From Pelomonas cellulosilytica (GTDB taxonomy: Bacteria > Pseudomonadota > Gammaproteobacteria > Burkholderiales > Burkholderiaceae_C), in assembly GCF_021353265.1 (NCBI RefSeq), contig NZ_JAJTWU010000006.1, positions 124,001-188,000 on the forward strand: 64,000 bases of DNA, given 5' to 3'. Positions 16,778-29,024 of this stretch are shown here, one piece after another. How positions within the stretch are numbered: position 1 is the stretch's first letter; each line of letters begins with the position of its first letter. Under the pieces are notes generated by a model. The model worked only from the letters and a program-made list of their open reading frames with translations, searched no databases and was not told the DNA's origin. The translations under genes and the position numbers were made by a program.

Positions 16778-17694
16778 CTCACGACGTCCCGTACATCAAG
16801 CTCGCCATCGTCGCGGCCTTCATCGCCAGCACGGTCTACGTGCACTACCGCGGCCGCGTGCGGCTGCGCTTCTTCCGCCAGTTGATGGATCACTCCACCT
16901 TCATGGCGCCGATCAACTGCCTGATGTACATGTTCTCGCGGCTGCCGGCCCGACCCTACCTCCCGGTGGCGAGCTTCCCCGAGCTCAAGCTGCTGGAGGA
17001 CCGCTGGAAGGACATCCGCGCCGAGGCCTTCAAGCTGGCCGAAGCCGGCGAGATCAAAAAGAGCGACAAGTACAACGACGCTGGCTTCAACAGCTTCTTC
17101 AAGACCGGCTGGACTCGCTTTCACCTGAAGTGGTATGACGACGCGCACCCGTCGGCCAGGGCGATGTGCCCGGTCACGACCGAGCTGCTGCAGCGCATCC
17201 CGAGCGTGAAGGCCGCGATGTTTGCCGCGCTGCCGCCCGGTGGCCGGCTGGTGACGCACCGAGACCCGTTCGCCGGCTCGGTGCGCTACCACCTGGGACT
17301 GGTGACGCCCAACGACGACCGCTGCTACATCTCGGTCGACGGCGAGCGCTACTCCTGGCGCGACGGCCAGGGCGTCATCTTTGACGAGACCTACCTGCAC
17401 TACGCCGAGAACCAGTCGGACCAGATGCGCATCATCCTGTTCTGCGATGTCGAACGGCCGCTGAACAACCCGGTGGCGCGCTGGTTCAACCGCTTCATCA
17501 GCGGCACGCTGATCCGCGCGGCCGCGGCCCCCAATTCGGACACCGACCGCACCGGCGGCATCAACCGGCTGTTCGCCTACGTGCAGCAGGTGCGCCTGTT
17601 CGGCAAGCGCATCAAGGCACGCAGCCGCTTCGCCTACTACGGGCTGCAGTGGCTGATATTCGGCGGCCTGCTGGTCTGGTGGCTGTTCGGCTGA
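16774..17694 (+). CDS. lpxO: Fe(II)/2-oxoglutarate-dependent lipid A hydroxylase, LpxO family
   Basis: Aspartyl/asparaginyl beta-hydroxylase-fold enzyme that 2-hydroxylates a lipid A acyl chain. 306 residues. N-terminal membrane segment YIKLAIVAAFIASTVYVHY; iron ligands His162 and Asp164 in THRDPF and His209 in YLHYAEN; 2-oxoglutarate-binding region RYHLGLVTP. A C-terminal hydrophobic end (YYGLQWLIFGGLLVWWLFG) suggests a second anchor. It overlaps lpxL by 4 bp, which supports the assignment: LpxL places the acyl chain and LpxO hydroxylates it. Confidence 0.9.
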   Translation: MTHDVPYIKLAIVAAFIASTVYVHYRGRVRLRFFRQLMDHSTFMAPINCLMYMFSRLPARPYLPVASFPELKLLEDRWKDIRAEAFKLAEAGEIKKSDKYNDAGFNSFFKTGWTRFHLKWYDDAHPSARAMCPVTTELLQRIPSVKAAMFAALPPGGRLVTHRDPFAGSVRYHLGLVTPNDDRCYISVDGERYSWRDGQGVIFDETYLHYAENQSDQMRIILFCDVERPLNNPVARWFNRFISGTLIRAAAAPNSDTDRTGGINRLFAYVQQVRLFGKRIKARSRFAYYGLQWLIFGGLLVWWLFG

Positions 17695-17784
17695 AACCAG
17701 TGGCGAACCTTGTCCACCCGTGACGAACGGTGGGCAAGTCAGCCTTGTTTAGCATCGAAGGCTTGGTCATTTCACCCGCCTTCG

Positions 17785-20700
17785 ATGTCCCGACTGACTG
17801 CCACCCCGGCCCTGCTGCTGGCCGCTGCCCTCGCCGCCCACGCCCAGCCGGCGCGCCAAGACTCTGCCGCCGCCCCGGCTGTGGCGGCGTCGGCCGCCTG
17901 GAACGTCAATACGCCGCCCGGCGTGCCGAAGACGGCCCGTATCGACGTCACCACCGGCACATGGATGAGCGTGGACGTCAGCCCTGACGGCAAGACGCTC
18001 GTCTTCGATCTGCTGGGTGACCTTTACACGCTGCCGATCAGCGGCGGCGAGGCCCGGCCGCTGACGCATTCCATCGCCTGGGAACAGCAGGCGCGCTTCT
18101 CGCCCGACGGCCAGCGGATTGCCTTCCTGTCCGACGCGGGCGGCGGCGACAACCTCTGGGTCATGGATGCCGATGGCCAGAATGCCCGCGCCGTCACGAA
18201 GGAAGACTTCCGGCTGCTGAACAACCCCGTCTGGCATCCCGGCGGCAAGTTCTTGCTCGCCCGCAAGCACTACACCGGCACGCGCAGCGCCGGCTCGGGC
18301 GAGATCTGGCTCTACGCGGTGAACGCCGACGCCGCCACGAACAAAGGCGTGCAGCTCAACGAGAAGCCCAACTGGCAGAAGGACCTCGGCGAGCCTGCCA
18401 TCTCGCCGGACGGCAAATACCTCTACTACTCGCAAGACACGACGCCCGGCCGCGTGTTCGAGTACAACAAGGACGGCAACCGCGAGATCTACAAGATCTT
18501 CCGCCAGGACCTGGCCGACGGCTCGGTCGAGCCCTTCGTGCAAGGCCCCGGCGGCGCTGTGCGCCCGACGCCATCACCCGATGGCAAGTACCTCGCGTTC
18601 GTGCGCCGCGTGCGCAACCAGAGCACGCTGTTCCTGAAGGACTTGCAGACCGGCGTCGAGCGCCCGGCCTGGAGCGGCCTGTCGCGCGACCTGCAGGAAA
18701 TCTGGGCGATGTGGGGCGTTTACCCGAGCTTCGCGTGGATGCCAGGCAGCAAGGAGCTGGTCGTCTGGGCCGAGGGCAGAATCTGGCGCGTCGACCCATT
18801 CAAGGGCAGCGCCGCCGAGATCCCGTTCCACGTGAAGGACACGCGCGAGCTGCGCGAGCCGATGCGCTATGCGCAGACCGTCGCGCCGGACAGGTTCCCG
18901 GTGCGCCAGGTGCGCGGCGCCCAGGTGTCGCCGGATGGCCGGCGCGTCGTCTACTCGGCGCTGGGCTCGCTGTACGTCAAGGACCTGCCCGACGGCACGC
19001 CGCGCCGCCTGACCAGGCAGACCGAGGCCTTCGAGTTCGACCCGCGCTGGTCGCGCGACGGCAAGAGCCTCGTCTACGTGACGTGGCGTGACGACACGCA
19101 GGGCAGCGTCCGCCGGCTGGACCTGAGCACCGGCAAGGACACCTTGCTTGTCAAGGAGCCCGGTAAGTACCTGGAGCCGCAGCTGTCGCCAGACGGCCGA
19201 CAGGTGGTCTACCGCAAGGTCAAGGGCGGCGGCCTCACCAGCCCCTGGTACAGCCTGGACACCGGCCTCTACATTGCCGCGGCCGATGGCTCCGGCAAGC
19301 CGGAACGCTTCAGCAAGGACGGCAGCGACCCGCAGTTCGGCGTGCGCAGCGACGAGGTGTTCTTCACGAAGACCAGTAGCAACAGCGAGGTCGAGCAGCG
19401 CTTCTCGCTGATGCGGCTGAACCTGCGCGACCGCAGCGAAACCGAGGTGGCGCGCAGCGAGGCCGCCAGCGAGTACAGCGTCTCGCCCGACGGCCAGTGG
19501 CTGGGCTTCGTCGAGCGTTATCACGCCTACGTCACGCCGCTGCCGCATGCGCAGGGCCAGGCCGGCAAGACGCTCACAGTCGGCGCCAAGATGGACGCGC
19601 TGCCGGTAAGGCAGCTGGACGTCAACGCCGGCCATGACCTGCACTGGAGCGGCGACAGCCGCCTTCTGCATTTCACGCAGGGCGACGAGCTGTTCACCGC
19701 GGCGGCCGAGGGCAAGGACAAGGCCACGGGCCAGAAGATCGGCTTCGACCAGGCCAGCGACAAGCCGACCGGCCGCATCGCGCTGACCGGCGCGCGGCTC
19801 GTGACGATGAAGGGGGACGAGGTCATCGAAGATGGCACCGTCGTGATCGACGGCAACCGCATCGTGGCCGTCGGCAAGGACGTCGCCATCCCGGCCGACG
19901 CGCAGCGCATCGACGCCCGCGGCAAGACCATCGTGCCGGGCTTCATCGATGCCCACTGGCACGGCGCGATGAACGACTCGGGTCTGATCCCGCAGCAGAG
20001 CTGGGTCAACCTGGCGTCGCTGGCCCTCGGCGTGACGACGCTGCACGACCCGTCCAACCTCAGCTCAGCCGTCTTCACGCAGGCCGAGATGCAGCGGGCC
20101 GGCATCGTGCAGGGGCCGCGCATCTACTCGACCGGCACCATCCTCTACGGCGCCCGCACGCCGTTCTACTCCAACGTCAACGGCCTGGACGACGCCCTCA
20201 CGCACCTGAACCGCCAGAAGTCCGACGGTGCCATCAGCGTGAAGAGCTACCAGCAGCCGCGCCGCGACCAGCGCCAGCAGGTGCTGGAAGCCGCTCGCCA
20301 GACCGGCCTGATGGTCGTGCCCGAGGGCGGCGCGCTGTTCCAGAACAACATGACCATGGTCGTCGACGGTCACACGACGGTGGAGCACGCCTTGCCCATC
20401 GCCGAGGTGTGGGACGACGTCAGGCAGCTGTGGGGCCAGCAGGCCACCGGCTACACGCCGACGCTGAACGTCGGCTATGGCGGCCTGGACGGCGAGCACT
20501 ACTGGTACGCGCGCACGGACGTCTGGAAGCATCCGCTGCTGAGCCGCTATGTGCCGCGCGCAGTGCTGGAGCCGCGCTCGATACGCCGCGAGACCGCGCC
20601 GGAGGAAGACTTCAACATCATCCGCGTCGCCCGCACCGCCACGGCATTGTCGCGCGCTGGCGTGAACACGATGATCGGCGCGCACGGCCAGCGCGAGGGC

Positions 20701-21057
20701 CTGGGGGCGCACTGGGAGATGTGGATGTTCGTGCTGGGCGGCATGACGCCGATGGAGGCACTGCGCACCGCCACCATCAACCCGGCGCGCAACTTCGGCT
20801 TCGACAAGGACCTGGGGTCGCTGGAGCCCGGCAAGCTGGCCGACCTCGTCGTCATCGATGGCAACCCGCTTGCCGACATCCGCCAGAGCGACCGCATCGC
20901 CCAGGTCATGCAGAACGGCCGGCTGTTCGACGCCGCGACGCTGAACCAGCTCGCCCCGGTGGCCAAGGCGCGCAAGCCGCTGTTCTTCGAGACCGCCGAT
21001 GGCCGGACCATGCCCATCGACGGCGAGGCGCTGGAGAGTGGGCACCTGGGGGACTGA
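17785..21057 (+). CDS. Exported beta-propeller (PD40/TolB-like) plus amidohydrolase protein
   Basis: 1,090 residues from ATG 17785, which begins a signal peptide (MSRLTATPALLLAAALAAHAQ). Residues ~60-640 hold repeated SPDG-type beta-propeller units (VDVSPDGKTLVFDLLG, FSPDGQRIAFLSDA, PSPDGKYLAFVRR, LSPDGRQVVYRK, VSPDGQWLGFVER). Residues ~670-1080 are a metal-dependent amidohydrolase: His724 and His726 in FIDAHWHGAM, later TTVEHALPI and IGAHGQREGLGAHWE, ending in the LEPGKLADLVVIDGNPL signature. Likely periplasmic or outer-surface; substrate unknown, perhaps a peptide or cyclic amide. It is not obviously in an operon; a glycine riboswitch starts just after its stop. Confidence 0.88.
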   Translation: MSRLTATPALLLAAALAAHAQPARQDSAAAPAVAASAAWNVNTPPGVPKTARIDVTTGTWMSVDVSPDGKTLVFDLLGDLYTLPISGGEARPLTHSIAWEQQARFSPDGQRIAFLSDAGGGDNLWVMDADGQNARAVTKEDFRLLNNPVWHPGGKFLLARKHYTGTRSAGSGEIWLYAVNADAATNKGVQLNEKPNWQKDLGEPAISPDGKYLYYSQDTTPGRVFEYNKDGNREIYKIFRQDLADGSVEPFVQGPGGAVRPTPSPDGKYLAFVRRVRNQSTLFLKDLQTGVERPAWSGLSRDLQEIWAMWGVYPSFAWMPGSKELVVWAEGRIWRVDPFKGSAAEIPFHVKDTRELREPMRYAQTVAPDRFPVRQVRGAQVSPDGRRVVYSALGSLYVKDLPDGTPRRLTRQTEAFEFDPRWSRDGKSLVYVTWRDDTQGSVRRLDLSTGKDTLLVKEPGKYLEPQLSPDGRQVVYRKVKGGGLTSPWYSLDTGLYIAAADGSGKPERFSKDGSDPQFGVRSDEVFFTKTSSNSEVEQRFSLMRLNLRDRSETEVARSEAASEYSVSPDGQWLGFVERYHAYVTPLPHAQGQAGKTLTVGAKMDALPVRQLDVNAGHDLHWSGDSRLLHFTQGDELFTAAAEGKDKATGQKIGFDQASDKPTGRIALTGARLVTMKGDEVIEDGTVVIDGNRIVAVGKDVAIPADAQRIDARGKTIVPGFIDAHWHGAMNDSGLIPQQSWVNLASLALGVTTLHDPSNLSSAVFTQAEMQRAGIVQGPRIYSTGTILYGARTPFYSNVNGLDDALTHLNRQKSDGAISVKSYQQPRRDQRQQVLEAARQTGLMVVPEGGALFQNNMTMVVDGHTTVEHALPIAEVWDDVRQLWGQQATGYTPTLNVGYGGLDGEHYWYARTDVWKHPLLSRYVPRAVLEPRSIRRETAPEEDFNIIRVARTATALSRAGVNTMIGAHGQREGLGAHWEMWMFVLGGMTPMEALRTATINPARNFGFDKDLGSLEPGKLADLVVIDGNPLADIRQSDRIAQVMQNGRLFDAATLNQLAPVAKARKPLFFETADGRTMPIDGEALESGHLGD

Positions 21058-21063
21058 GCCGGC

Positions 21064-21069
21064 TACAAT
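21064..21069 (+). promoter_or_regulatory. -10 element of the gcv operon promoter
   Basis: TACAAT lies 8 bp before the start of the glycine riboswitch fold, the right distance for initiation just upstream of the aptamer. No good -35 hexamer was found 16-18 bp upstream, where the end of the amidohydrolase gene lies. Confidence 0.5.
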
Positions 21070-21077
21070 GCTCGCTT

Positions 21078-21305
21078 GTCAGGAGAGCGCCCCGGTGCAG
21101 GTGGGGGCCGCCGAAGGCGCAGGGTCTGCCGACCCGAACGCTCAGGCAAAAGGACTGACAAAACGCCGGACGTGGCAGACACTGACGGCGTTCCTCACTG
21201 GAGAGCGGCCGGCCGATTGCTGATCGGCGCCGGCCCACCGAAGGGGCAAGCGAGCGCGGGACCGGCCACCCGCTCGTCAATCTCTCAGGTACCAGGGACA
21301 GCGAG
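21078..21305 (+). ncRNA. Tandem glycine riboswitch (two aptamers)
   Basis: Two glycine aptamers lie in series. Aptamer 1 (about 21078-21165) has GGAGAGC at 21082, CCGAAGGCGCA at 21111 and the conserved CTCAGGCAAAAGGACTGAC at 21141. Aptamer 2 (about 21197-21303) has CTGGAGAGC at 21198, CACCGAAGGGGCAAGC at 21236 and TCTCTCAGGTACCAGGGACAG at about 21281. The leader ends some 30 nt before gcvT. The known role is to turn on the glycine cleavage genes when glycine is high. Confidence 0.95.
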
Positions 21306-21335
21306 GACATCCAAACCCGAAATCCGTCGGAGCTC

Positions 21336-22451
21336 ATGATGTCCTCTCTGCTGCGCACTCCGCTTCACGCCCTCCATGTCGAACTCGGCGCCAAGATGGT
21401 GCCCTTCGCCGGCTATGACATGCCGGTGCAATATCCCACCGGCGTGATGGCCGAGCACAAGCACACACGGGCGGCCGCGGGCCTGTTCGACGTGTCGCAC
21501 ATGGGCCAGGTCCGCCTGGTCGGCGTGGACGCCGCCGCTGCGCTCGAAACGCTGGTGCCGGTCGACATCGTCGACCTGGGCGTTTTCAAGCAGCGCTATG
21601 CGCTGTTCACGAACGACCAAGGGGGCCTGCTGGACGACCTGATGGTCTGCAAGCGGCCCGACGACCTGTTCGTCGTCGTGAACGCCGGCTGCAAGGACCA
21701 GGACATCGCCCACATGCAAAAGCATCTGGCCGGCCGCTGCGAGGTGATCCCCATGCCCGAGCGCGCACTGTTGGCGCTGCAAGGTCCGCAGGCCGTGGAC
21801 GTGCTGTCCCGACTGAACCCGGACGTCGCCAAGCTGACCTTCATGACCGGCGGCTTTTTCAAGCTCGACGGCATCGACACCTTCCTGACCCGCTCCGGCT
21901 ACACCGGCGAGGACGGCTACGAGATCTCCGTCCACGAGGACGATGCCGTTGCCCTCGCACGCAAGTTACTGAACCACGCCGAGGTCAAGCCCATCGGCCT
22001 CGGCGCACGCGACTCGCTGCGCCTGGAAGCCGGCCTGTGCCTGTACGGCCACGACATCGACACGGCCACCACGCCAGTCGAGGCTTCCATCACCTGGGCC
22101 ATCCAGAAGGTGCGCCGCGCTGGCGGCGCGCGGGCCGGTGGCTACCCCGGCGCGGCTGTCATCGATGCGCAGCTCGCCAACGGCCCGACACGCAAGCGCG
22201 TGGGCCTGGTCGGCAAGGAGCGCATGCCAGTGCGCGAGGGCAGCAAGATCGTCACCGCCGATGGCACCGAGATTGGCGTCGTCACCAGTGGCACGCTGGG
22301 CCCGACGGTCAACCAACCGGTGGCGCTCGCCTACCTTTCGACCCCCCATGCGGCACTGGGCACCGAAGTCTTCGCCGTCGTGCGCGACAAGCGCACGCCC
22401 ATGGTCGTTTCGGCCACCCCTTTCACCCCCAACCGCTACTACCGCGGCTAA
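21336..22451 (+). CDS. gcvT: Glycine cleavage system T protein (aminomethyltransferase)
   Basis: Transfers the methylene carbon from aminomethyl-lipoyl GcvH to tetrahydrofolate, releasing ammonia. 371 residues. It begins [33 protein letters not shown]; either of two adjacent ATGs could start after GGAGCTC. Family marks are the folate/substrate region [17 protein letters not shown] and the Arg/Asp set [19 protein letters not shown]. First gene after the riboswitch; gcvH follows after 19 bp. Confidence 0.96.
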   Translation: MMSSLLRTPLHALHVELGAKMVPFAGYDMPVQYPTGVMAEHKHTRAAAGLFDVSHMGQVRLVGVDAAAALETLVPVDIVDLGVFKQRYALFTNDQGGLLDDLMVCKRPDDLFVVVNAGCKDQDIAHMQKHLAGRCEVIPMPERALLALQGPQAVDVLSRLNPDVAKLTFMTGGFFKLDGIDTFLTRSGYTGEDGYEISVHEDDAVALARKLLNHAEVKPIGLGARDSLRLEAGLCLYGHDIDTATTPVEASITWAIQKVRRAGGARAGGYPGAAVIDAQLANGPTRKRVGLVGKERMPVREGSKIVTADGTEIGVVTSGTLGPTVNQPVALAYLSTPHAALGTEVFAVVRDKRTPMVVSATPFTPNRYYRG

Positions 22452-22470
22452 TCCACTCGGAGCCTGAACG

Positions 22471-22845
22471 ATGAGCATCAAGTACACCCCCGACCACGAA
22501 TGGATCGAAGTCCACGGCGACGGCACCGCCACGGTCGGCATCACCGTGCACGCTCAGGACGCGCTGGGTGACGTCGTCTTCGTGGACCTCCCCGAGGTCG
22601 GCAAGACCTACGCCGAGAAGGAAGTCGCCGGCGTCGTCGAATCCGTCAAGGCCGCAGCCGACGTCTACATGCCGGTCGACGGCGAGATCACCGAGGTCAA
22701 CGAAGCGCTGCGCGATGACCCGGCGCTGGCCAACTCCGACCCGCTGAAGGCCGGCTGGTTCTTCAAGGTGAAGCTGGCCAACCCCGCCCAGCTGGACGCC
22801 CTGATGGACTCCACCGCCTACGACGCCCTGCTCAAGACCCTCTGA
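22471..22845 (+). CDS. gcvH: Glycine cleavage system H protein (lipoyl carrier)
   Basis: Lipoylated shuttle that carries the aminomethyl group between GcvP, GcvT and the L protein. 124 residues. The lipoylation lysine is Lys60 in [21 protein letters not shown] at the N-terminus and [10 protein letters not shown] near the C-terminus are typical. GGAGCC precedes the ATG. Sits between gcvT and gcvP under the riboswitch. Confidence 0.97.
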   Translation: MSIKYTPDHEWIEVHGDGTATVGITVHAQDALGDVVFVDLPEVGKTYAEKEVAGVVESVKAAADVYMPVDGEITEVNEALRDDPALANSDPLKAGWFFKVKLANPAQLDALMDSTAYDALLKTL

Positions 22846-22867
22846 ACTTTTCGCCGCTTTGCCCGCC

Positions 22868-25750
<2,883 letters not shown>

Positions 25751-25811
25751 GCCCTCTTCACGGGAACAAACACCCAGCGCTGCACATCGGCGATGGGCGT
25801 TTTGCTGCTGA

Positions 25812-25845
25812 GTCGGGGCGGCCAAAAGCTGCCCCGACTTCTTCT
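25812..25845 (+). terminator. Intrinsic terminator after gcvP
   Basis: GTCGGGGCGGC (25812-25822) pairs with GCTGCCCCGAC (25828-25838) with one mismatch and a CAAAA loop, followed by TTCTTCT. It lies between gcvP and sdaA and would limit, though perhaps not abolish, read-through into sdaA. Confidence 0.6.
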
Positions 25846-25862
25846 ACTGCATCGAGGTAGGC

Positions 25863-27251
25863 ATGGCGGTTTCTGTTTTTGACCTCTTCAAGATCGGCAT
25901 CGGCCCGAGCAGTTCGCATACGGTCGGGCCGATGCGCGCCGCGCGGCTGTTCGGCCTGCGCCTGCAGCATGACGGCCTGCTCGACGCCACCACGCGCATC
26001 CAGGTCATCCTCTACGGCAGCCTGGGCGCCACCGGCAAGGGCCACGGCAGCGACAAAGCCGTGCTGCTAGGTCTCGCCGGCCACGAGCCCGACACGGTGG
26101 ACGTCGAGGCCATCCCGGCGCTGCTAGAGGCCATCCGCACGGGCCGGCTGAACTTGATCGGCGAGAAGCCCATCGCCTTCGATGAAGCGCGAGACCTCAT
26201 CTTCAAGCGACGCGAGACGCTGCCCTTCCATGCCAACGGCATGCGCTGCATCGCCCTCGACGCCGAAGGCACCGAGATCGCCAGCCGCATCTACTACTCG
26301 GTCGGCGGCGGCTTCGTCGTTAGCGACGAAGTGGCGGCGGACGGCAGCAAGCAGAAGGTCATCGCCCCCGACGCGACCGTCCTGCCCTACCCCTTCAAGA
26401 CCGGGGAGGAGCTGCTGGCGCTGACGAAGAAGTTCGGCCTGTCCATCGCCGAAGTCATGCGCCGCAACGAGGGCCACTGGCGGCCCGACGCCGAGACGCG
26501 CGCCGGCCTGCTGAAGATCTGGGGCGTCATGCAGGCCTGCGTGCAGCGCGGCTGCCGGACCGAGGGCATCTTGCCCGGCGGCTTCAAGGTCAAGCGCCGC
26601 GCGCCCAGCCTGTACGCCAGCCTCACGTCCAACCCCGAACAGGCACTGCGCGACCCGCTGCAGGTGATGGACTGGGTCAACCTCTACGCACTGGCCGTCA
26701 ACGAGGAGAACGCCGCGGGCGGACGCGTCGTCACCGCACCCACCAACGGCGCGGCAGGCATCGTGCCAGCGGTGCTGCACTACTATCACCGCTTCGTCCA
26801 CGGCTCGAACGACGAAGGCGTCATCGACTTCCTGCTCACCGCCGCGGCCATCGGCATCCTATACAAGGAAAACGCCTCGATCAGCGGCGCGGAGGTCGGC
26901 TGCCAGGGCGAGGTGGGTGTCGCTTGCTCCATGGCTGCCGGCGCGCTGTGCGCCGTCATGGGCGGCACGCCGGAGCAGGTGGAGAACGCCGCCGAGATCG
27001 GCATGGAACACCACCTGGGCCTGACCTGCGATCCGGTCGGCGGTCTGGTGCAGATCCCCTGCATCGAGCGCAACGCCATCGCGTCGGTCAAGGCCATCAA
27101 CGCCGCGCGCATGGCGCTGCGCGGCGACGGCACGCACTTCGTCAGCCTCGACAAGGTCATCAAGACCATGCGCGACACCGGCGCCGACATGATGACCAAG
27201 TACAAGGAAACGGCACGGGGCGGCCTGGCGGTCAACATCGTCGAGTGTTGA
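25863..27251 (+). CDS. sdaA: L-serine ammonia-lyase (iron-sulfur, single chain)
   Basis: Deaminates serine to pyruvate with an oxygen-labile [4Fe-4S] cluster. 462 residues, the single-chain type with both beta and alpha domains. It opens [27 protein letters not shown]; the cluster-bearing alpha part has [23 protein letters not shown] and [19 protein letters not shown]. It lies behind gcvTHP, with a hairpin between. With serine hydroxymethyltransferase (not in the window), glycine cleavage feeds serine into this enzyme. Confidence 0.95.
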   Translation: MAVSVFDLFKIGIGPSSSHTVGPMRAARLFGLRLQHDGLLDATTRIQVILYGSLGATGKGHGSDKAVLLGLAGHEPDTVDVEAIPALLEAIRTGRLNLIGEKPIAFDEARDLIFKRRETLPFHANGMRCIALDAEGTEIASRIYYSVGGGFVVSDEVAADGSKQKVIAPDATVLPYPFKTGEELLALTKKFGLSIAEVMRRNEGHWRPDAETRAGLLKIWGVMQACVQRGCRTEGILPGGFKVKRRAPSLYASLTSNPEQALRDPLQVMDWVNLYALAVNEENAAGGRVVTAPTNGAAGIVPAVLHYYHRFVHGSNDEGVIDFLLTAAAIGILYKENASISGAEVGCQGEVGVACSMAAGALCAVMGGTPEQVENAAEIGMEHHLGLTCDPVGGLVQIPCIERNAIASVKAINAARMALRGDGTHFVSLDKVIKTMRDTGADMMTKYKETARGGLAVNIVEC

Positions 27252-27316
27252 GCGGCGCTGCGCCGCAAGACAACTTCGTGCAAACCGAGTGAGCGAACGG
27301 CCGCAACAATGCCAGC

Positions 27317-28207
27317 GTGACGAAGTTCCACGCCTTCTTCGCCAGCGTGTTCGTGCTGGCCACCTCCGCCGCGCCGGCCCAGACGGCGCCCCCGCCGCTC
27401 TCCCCTGCAGCGCCGGCCAGTGCGGCCAGCGCGGTGGCCGGGCATGCGGCCCATCACCATGCCATCGAGATCCGCGCCGCCCGCGTTCGTGGCCTGTCCG
27501 AGCAGATGAACCGGCCCGCCGAAGAACTCACGCAGAGCTGCCGCTTCGAGTCGGACATCACGACCCCGCCGCCGGCCGGCCTGGTGTCGCTGACCTTCGA
27601 CGACGGCCCCGAGCCCGGCGCCACCGAAGCGATCCTGGCGCTGCTGGACCAGCACCACATCCCCGCCAGCTTCTTCTTCATCGCTGCCAAGGCACAGCGC
27701 CATCCGGAGCTGGCCGCACTCGTCAAGGCGCATCCGCTGGCGCTGGTGGGCAACCATTCGTGGTCGCACCCGAACTTCCATGACATCGGCGTACCCACGC
27801 AGACGAGCGAACTGGTGCGCAGCGATGCCTCACTCGCCGCGCTGGTGGCACCCAAGCTGTTCCGCTACCCTTACGGCAACGCCAGCTGCGAGGCCAATGC
27901 CGAGTTGCAGCGGCTGGGCTACCGCATCGTCGGCTGGCATGTGGACAGTTGCGACTGGGCCTTCGACAAGACCGGCAGCATCGATGCCCACGAGGCCAAG
28001 ATTTGCGGCGTGGACAAGGCCCACCGCAATCATTTCGTCGACCATGTCGTCGCTGCGCTGAAGGCCCGCAAGGGTGGCATCGTGTTGATGCACGAGATCC
28101 ATCCGCATACGCTCGCGCAGCTGGGCGCGCTCATCGAACGGCTGCTGGCCGAGGGCTTCCAGTTCGCGCCGCTCACGCACCCCGCCTTCGAGCCGTCCCT
28201 GCGCTGA
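27317..28207 (+). CDS. Exported NodB-domain polysaccharide deacetylase
   Basis: 296 residues from GTG 27317, with a signal peptide ([19 protein letters not shown]). After an Ala/Pro/His-rich linker the NodB domain starts near residue 88: [11 protein letters not shown] with Asp95-Asp96, NHSWSHPNF with metal-ligand His147 and His151, and [14 protein letters not shown]. It ends with [10 protein letters not shown]. The family removes N- or O-acetyl groups from chitin, peptidoglycan or other glycans; the substrate here is unknown. The NRDE gene follows after 16 bp, possibly in the same transcript. Confidence 0.9.
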   Translation: MTKFHAFFASVFVLATSAAPAQTAPPPLSPAAPASAASAVAGHAAHHHAIEIRAARVRGLSEQMNRPAEELTQSCRFESDITTPPPAGLVSLTFDDGPEPGATEAILALLDQHHIPASFFFIAAKAQRHPELAALVKAHPLALVGNHSWSHPNFHDIGVPTQTSELVRSDASLAALVAPKLFRYPYGNASCEANAELQRLGYRIVGWHVDSCDWAFDKTGSIDAHEAKICGVDKAHRNHFVDHVVAALKARKGGIVLMHEIHPHTLAQLGALIERLLAEGFQFAPLTHPAFEPSLR

Positions 28208-28223
28208 ACGCCTGAAGCTGCCC

Positions 28224-29021
28224 ATGTGCCTCGCCGCCATCGCGCTGGACGACCATCCCCGTTTCCCGCTCGTCATCGCCGCCAACCGCGACGAGGTCTT
28301 CGCCCGCGCCGCGGCAGCCATGGGCTGGTGGCCGGCCCGACGCGACACCCTCGCCGGCCGCGACCTGTCGGCCGGCGGCACATGGTTCGGCCTCACGCGG
28401 GCCGGCCGGCTGGCACTGCTGACCAACGTGCGGGAACCCTCGCGCCAGCGCGCCGACGCGCCCACTCGTGGCACGCTGGTGCTCGACTGGCTGTCCAGCA
28501 CCGACGACGCCCCTGCGTTCGCCCGCGGGCTGGCGCCGGGCTACAACGGCTTCAATCTCATCGCAGCCGATGTGGCCAGTGGTCACTGTCACTGGATCAG
28601 CAACCGCGCCGCCGCACCCGTGGCGCTGGCGGCAGGCATCCACGCGCTGTCGAACGCGGCGCTGGACACGCCCTGGCCCAAGACGGTGGGCCTGAGTGCC
28701 GCCATGGCCGACGCGCTGGCGCAGGCCCGTAGCGCGGACGACCTGGCCGATCGGCTGCTCGACGCGCTCACCGACTCCTCGCCCGCACCCGACGCCGCGC
28801 TGCCGGACACCGGCGTAGGCCTGCTGCGCGAACGCCAGCTGTCACCGCGCTTCATTCGCATCACCGCGGATGAGGCGCCGGGCATTGCCCGCTATGGCAC
28901 GCGCTGCTCGACCGTGCTCGTCCGGGAAGCCGGCGGCGCCACGCTGGTGATAGAGCGCACGTTCAACGCCGACGGGCGCGGGCTGCCGCCGGTCGTCCAC
29001 CGACTGGCCGCCTGGCCCTGA
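28224..29021 (+). CDS. NRDE (TANGO2-like) family protein
   Basis: 265 residues. It begins [28 protein letters not shown], the Cys2 plus NRDE signature of PF05742, and has [38 protein letters not shown]. The family is related in fold to Ntn hydrolases, with the N-terminal Cys as a candidate nucleophile; the eukaryotic relative TANGO2 has been linked to haem or acyl-CoA handling. The bacterial role is not established. Convergent with the acetylesterase gene 3 bp away. Confidence 0.88.
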   Translation: MCLAAIALDDHPRFPLVIAANRDEVFARAAAAMGWWPARRDTLAGRDLSAGGTWFGLTRAGRLALLTNVREPSRQRADAPTRGTLVLDWLSSTDDAPAFARGLAPGYNGFNLIAADVASGHCHWISNRAAAPVALAAGIHALSNAALDTPWPKTVGLSAAMADALAQARSADDLADRLLDALTDSSPAPDAALPDTGVGLLRERQLSPRFIRITADEAPGIARYGTRCSTVLVREAGGATLVIERTFNADGRGLPPVVHRLAAWP

Positions 29022-29024
29022 GCG

